A DNA stretch of 32,562 nt. It comes from an uncultured beta proteobacterium (GTDB lineage Bacteria; Pseudomonadota; Gammaproteobacteria; Burkholderiales; Burkholderiaceae_C). The stretch lies in contig CAIQOO010000119.1 in assembly GCA_903873485.1 (NCBI GenBank), positions 1-32,562 on the forward strand, in the 5' to 3' direction. Under the pieces are notes generated by a model. That model ran no database searches, was not told the DNA's origin, and saw only the letters and a program-made list of their open reading frames with translations. The position numbers and the translations under genes were made by a program. This document shows positions 29,569-32,562 of the stretch, in pieces; position 1 is the first letter of the stretch, and every line of letters begins with the position of its first letter.

Positions 29569-30585
29569 ATGAAATTGACTCATTCGATCAGCGCCATTGC
29601 GCTTGCCCTGACCACACTTAGCACCCTGACCGCCATCGCCGAAGAGGTGGTGGTGTATTCGGCCCGCAACGAGCAATTGATCAAGCCGCTGTTTGATGCC
29701 TACAGCCGCGACACCGGCGTGCAGATCAAGTTCATCACCGGCGGCGAAGGCCCGCTGATGGAGCGCCTGAAAGCCGAAGGCCAAAACACCCCGGCCGATG
29801 TGCTGCTGACGGTGGATGCTGGCAATCTGTGGCAAGCCGCGCACACCGGGCTGCTGCGCCCCATTCCGTCAAAAACCCTGCAAGACAACGTGCCCGCCCA
29901 CCTGCGTGACCCCGACAACGAATGGTTTGGCCTGTCGGTGCGCGCCCGCACGCTGGTCTATAACACCAGCAAGCTAAAAGCCACCGACATGTCCACCTAC
30001 GAAGATCTGGCCAACCCCAAATGGAAGGGCCGCCTGTGCCTGCGCACCGCCAAGAAGGTCTATAACCAGAGCCTGGTGGCAATGATGATCACCGAGCATG
30101 GCGAACCTCAAGCCGAGGCCATCGTCAAGGGCTGGGTCGGCAATCTGGCCACCGCGCCGTTCCCCGACGACACCAAGGCAATGGAAGCAGTGGCCAACCG
30201 GCAATGCGATGTGACGGTGGTCAACACCTATTATTTTGGTCGCCTGATGGAAAAAACCCCCAGTTTGCCGCTGGCCATCTTCTGGCCCAACCAGAATTTG
30301 ACAAACAAGAATGCCGGCGTTCATGTCAACATCTCGGGGGCTGGCGTCACCCGCCATGCGAAAAACCCGGCCGGTGCGCAAAGGCTGATCGAATGGCTTT
30401 CGTCGGACAAGGCACAAAACCTGTTTGCCGACAACAACCTGGAGTTTCCGGTCAACCCTGCGGTCACGCCAGACAAGATCGTGGCTGCCTGGGGCAGCTT
30501 CAAGCCCAATCTGATCAATGTGAAAGAAGCCGGCAGCTTGCAAGCGCAGGCGGTCAAGCTGATGGACCGGGCCGGCTACAAATAA
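29569..30585 (+). CDS. Periplasmic Fe(III)-binding protein of an ABC transporter (FbpA/FutA-like)
   Basis: A 338-residue protein; the ATG at 29569 begins a signal peptide (MKLTHSISAIALALTTLSTL, cleavage after AIA at residue 24). The mature start EEVVVYSARNEQLIKPLFDA is typical of class II ferric-binding proteins, and the adjacent iron-ligand tyrosines Y221-Y222 occur in VVNTYYFGRLMEK. It binds Fe(III) in the periplasm and delivers it to an inner-membrane permease. The permease and ATPase genes are not adjacent here. The Fur box upstream supports the iron role. A frame upstream from 29476 is open but would destroy the signal peptide. Confidence 0.93.
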   Translation: MKLTHSISAIALALTTLSTLTAIAEEVVVYSARNEQLIKPLFDAYSRDTGVQIKFITGGEGPLMERLKAEGQNTPADVLLTVDAGNLWQAAHTGLLRPIPSKTLQDNVPAHLRDPDNEWFGLSVRARTLVYNTSKLKATDMSTYEDLANPKWKGRLCLRTAKKVYNQSLVAMMITEHGEPQAEAIVKGWVGNLATAPFPDDTKAMEAVANRQCDVTVVNTYYFGRLMEKTPSLPLAIFWPNQNLTNKNAGVHVNISGAGVTRHAKNPAGAQRLIEWLSSDKAQNLFADNNLEFPVNPAVTPDKIVAAWGSFKPNLINVKEAGSLQAQAVKLMDRAGYK

Positions 30586-30784
30586 GGGCAGGCTCCACTG
30601 GGGTATTGACCACCTCCTGGCAACTATTCAGGTCGGGACGCTTTGGCACAAACAACGCAAGCCCGGCCTGGCAATTGGATGCGACATGAAGCTCGCCCAG
30701 CCAAGGTTCCAGATTCATGGCAAGCTCCTCGCGCGTTGCCGCGTCATCTTCAACCTAAAGCAGACTCACGGATTTCAGAACCCC
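30586..30784. other. Intergenic region, nothing recognised
   Basis: About 200 bases between the convergent iron-binding and GGDEF-EAL genes. I see no gene, tRNA or repeat, apart from the hairpin at its right end. Confidence 0.6.
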
Positions 30785-30807
30785 AAAGGCCTTGACACGG
30801 GGCCTTT
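30785..30807. terminator. Hairpin at the 3' end of the GGDEF-EAL gene
   Basis: Arms AAAGGCC (30785-30791) and GGCCTTT (30801-30807) with a 9-base loop form a symmetric A/T-flanked hairpin. It overlaps the stop of the minus-strand gene and lies 200 bases after the iron-binding gene, so it may terminate both directions. There is no long T-run. Confidence 0.5.
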
Positions 30808-32362
30808 ATCGTTGCTGTCGGTTTTCCTGCAACAGTGCTTTCAACTGCACCATGAGGGAGTCTTGCAGCGCGTGGAGATCAGGCAGACACGCCAAGGCAT
30901 CCGGGTTGCAGCCGCTGGAATGCAGTTGCAGCATCTTCGCCGCCAGCAAATGCACCTGCCGGTGCAAGCGTTCGATGGCCTGAAAAGCAGGTTGCCTGCC
31001 ATGACGCACCAGGCCCTCGGTAGCCAGCCATTGCCCGAAGCGGCATTGCTGGTCATCCGGTGGCGGGGCTTCAAGCTTACCCTTGATGAAAGCCTCAAAA
31101 GCCACCCGCCAGGCGCGATGTTCCACGCCGGCAAAGAGCATCGGCAAATCGTCGCGGCTGACACAAGGCCGATCAAGCCACACCGGATCAGGATGCCATG
31201 CTGCTGCCCAGGCGGGCACATCGGCACCCGGCATGGGCCGCGCGATGCCGAAACCCTGAGCCAGTTCGCAGCCAAATTGCAGCAGCATCTCGCCGTGTTC
31301 CACGCTCTCCACACCTTCGGCGATGACCTCGCGGTTGAAAGCCCTGGACAAGCCGATCACCCCTTCAAGAATAGCCAGATCATCCGGGTCATCGAGCATG
31401 TCGCGCACAAAACTCTGGTCGATCTTGAGCTGGGTCACCGGCAGGCGCTTGAGGTAGGTCAGCGACGAATAGCCGGTACCAAAGTCATCAAGGGCAAATT
31501 TCATGCCGAATTCCCGGCAGAACTTAATGATCCGGGAAACGCGTGCCAGATCTTCGAGGGCACTGGTTTCCAGCACTTCGAGTTCGAGATCGCCCGGCCT
31601 GTGCTCCGGATGCGCCGCCAGCAGCGCGCGCAGGCGCTCGACAAAGTCGGCCTGCTGCAACTGGCGGGCACCAACATTGACGCTGACCGGGAGGTTCAGG
31701 CCGGCTTTGCGCCACAGCGTCACCTGATTCAGGGCGCTGGCAATCACCCATTCGCCGATATCAACAGCCAGCGGATGGTCCTCGATCAATGGCAGGAACT
31801 GGGCTGGTGACAACAAACCTCTTTCTGGGTGTTGCCAGCGAATCAGCGCCTCGGCCCCGATCACCTGCCCGCTGCGCATGTTGACCTTGGGCTGGTAATG
31901 GAGTACAAATTCCCGCTCGGTCAAGGCACGGCGGATGCGGTCCAGGCTTTCGTGATGGCCGCGCATGTTACTGTCCTGCTCGGCATCAAAGATGTGATAG
32001 CGGTTCTTGCCGGCCAGCTTGGCTTGGTACATCGCCTGATCGGACTGGCGCAGCAGTTGATCGGCATCCACCTCTGCAGCCTGCGGGTAAAAAGTGACAC
32101 CGACGCTGGCCGAAACCTGGAGGGTGAAATCGCCAAGTTGCACCGGCAAGGCGGCGGCAGCGAGCAGGCGGCCAAGCATTTGCGTGCTGGCGGATGCATC
32201 TGCCAGATCAAGCAGCACGGCAACAAACTCATCGCCGCCCAGACGTGCCAGCGTATCGCCTTCGCGCAGCGACTCCTTCATGCGGGCAGACAGGGCGATC
32301 AGCAACTGCAGCAGCGGAATCAGCCTGGCTTTCATTGTTGGCTTGCTCTCAGGCAATTCCAC
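30806..32362 (-). CDS. GGDEF-EAL protein with C-terminal CZB domain, N-terminally truncated
   Basis: 518 residues from a GTG at 32362 (ATG 32335 is alternative). The GGDEF domain is incomplete: LGGDEF is at 41-46, but the preceding half with the D-x-L-T-G-L-x-N-R and D-x-D motifs is absent and replaced by MELPESKPTMKARLIPLLQL. Diguanylate cyclase activity is therefore unlikely. The EAL phosphodiesterase domain looks complete: EAL 171-173, DDFGTGYSS 292-300, LKIDQSFV and VIAEGVES. Residues about 410-475 are a CZB zinc-binding domain with H415, C440, H467 and H471 (HRAWRVAF, CRFGQWL, LHRQVHLLA). In known proteins CZB senses zinc to control c-di-GMP or chemotaxis. Upstream sensor domains were probably lost by rearrangement near 32310-32340. 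Confidence 0.88.
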   Translation of the reverse strand: MELPESKPTMKARLIPLLQLLIALSARMKESLREGDTLARLGGDEFVAVLLDLADASASTQMLGRLLAAAALPVQLGDFTLQVSASVGVTFYPQAAEVDADQLLRQSDQAMYQAKLAGKNRYHIFDAEQDSNMRGHHESLDRIRRALTEREFVLHYQPKVNMRSGQVIGAEALIRWQHPERGLLSPAQFLPLIEDHPLAVDIGEWVIASALNQVTLWRKAGLNLPVSVNVGARQLQQADFVERLRALLAAHPEHRPGDLELEVLETSALEDLARVSRIIKFCREFGMKFALDDFGTGYSSLTYLKRLPVTQLKIDQSFVRDMLDDPDDLAILEGVIGLSRAFNREVIAEGVESVEHGEMLLQFGCELAQGFGIARPMPGADVPAWAAAWHPDPVWLDRPCVSRDDLPMLFAGVEHRAWRVAFEAFIKGKLEAPPPDDQQCRFGQWLATEGLVRHGRQPAFQAIERLHRQVHLLAAKMLQLHSSGCNPDALACLPDLHALQDSLMVQLKALLQENRQQR

Positions 32363-32562
32363 CTATTCATCGTCCATGGCGCTGTTATCGGCCCGTTCTC
32401 TGCCACCGAAATCATCGTTGCAGTAAGGTGATTTCTAACAAAAAATTTACCTATAATGGGAGGGTACTTGAAACAGACGAACTAACGAATAATGGGAAAT
32501 ATTTTGAACACATTAGCTCTTTTAACAATCTCCATAGTGGAAGATCTTAAATTGGCAGCATC
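32363..32562. other. AT-rich unassigned end of window
   Basis: From about 32425 the sequence is far more AT-rich than the neighbouring genes. It contains a near-consensus TATAAT (32452-32457) and an imperfect direct repeat (taatgggagggtacttgaaac near 32454 versus taatgggaaatattttgaac near 32491). No gene is recognised. It may be the edge of an inserted element that truncated the GGDEF-EAL gene. Confidence 0.4.

Noticed and set aside
30686..31810. Plus-strand open frame of 374 codons opposite the GGDEF-EAL gene
   Set aside because: It is antisense to EAL and CZB motifs that are clearly under coding constraint on the minus strand.

Overview
The window is bacterial, high-GC, and most likely from a betaproteobacterium of the Comamonadaceae (Rhodoferax/Polaromonas type). 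That placement rests on codon and GC style, on the trmB, ridA and proQ sequences, and on a short dispersed repeat (core like 'aatagctgcttgcgca ... aagggct') that I associate with that family. No rRNA, tRNA or CRISPR array is visible.

Left half (1-17314): most of a type 1 BREX phage-defence operon, all on the + strand: the 3' part of brxC, then pglX (site-specific adenine methyltransferase), pglZ (alkaline-phosphatase fold) and brxL (AAA+/Lon-like). brxA and brxB should lie to the left of the window. The core is heavily interrupted by cargo. Between brxC and pglX sit a VapBC-like pair, a second RHH/PIN pair, a decayed chimeric third copy of that pair, and an orphan antitoxin. Between pglX and pglZ sit a DUF1016/YhcG-type PDDEXK nuclease, an AAA ATPase with a truncated partner, and a PARIS-like pair (ABC-type ATPase plus DUF4435 TOPRIM protein). 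The cargo is bracketed by duplicated edges of core genes: a 19-bp direct repeat starting just after the brxC stop, three copies of the pglX leader and start, and three copies of the pglX 3' end. This suggests that the operon accretes defence and addiction modules through short duplications at the ends of its specificity gene. pglX itself carries in-frame palindromic repeats and a strikingly AT-rich target-recognition segment.

Boundary (17315-18745): debris. It holds a small zinc-ribbon ORF, a GC-rich inverted repeat with a third half-site, a decayed minus-strand reading frame, a DUF1640 coiled-coil/membrane protein and the C-terminal stub of a tyrosine recombinase. This looks like the right-hand edge of a mobile defence island.

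Right half (18746-32362): housekeeping chromosome. trmB (tRNA m7G46 methyltransferase) and an RluA-type pseudouridine synthase are followed by a cluster of a transglutaminase/DUF2126 giant protein, a circularly permuted ATP-grasp/alpha-E fusion and a second transglutaminase (a predicted peptide-forming/peptidase system), with a ProQ/FinO-domain RNA-binding protein on the opposite strand. Then come a RidA-like protein, a Fur-box-controlled periplasmic Fe(III)-binding protein, and an N-terminally truncated GGDEF-EAL protein with a C-terminal CZB zinc-sensing domain. The last 200 bases are AT-rich and unassigned.
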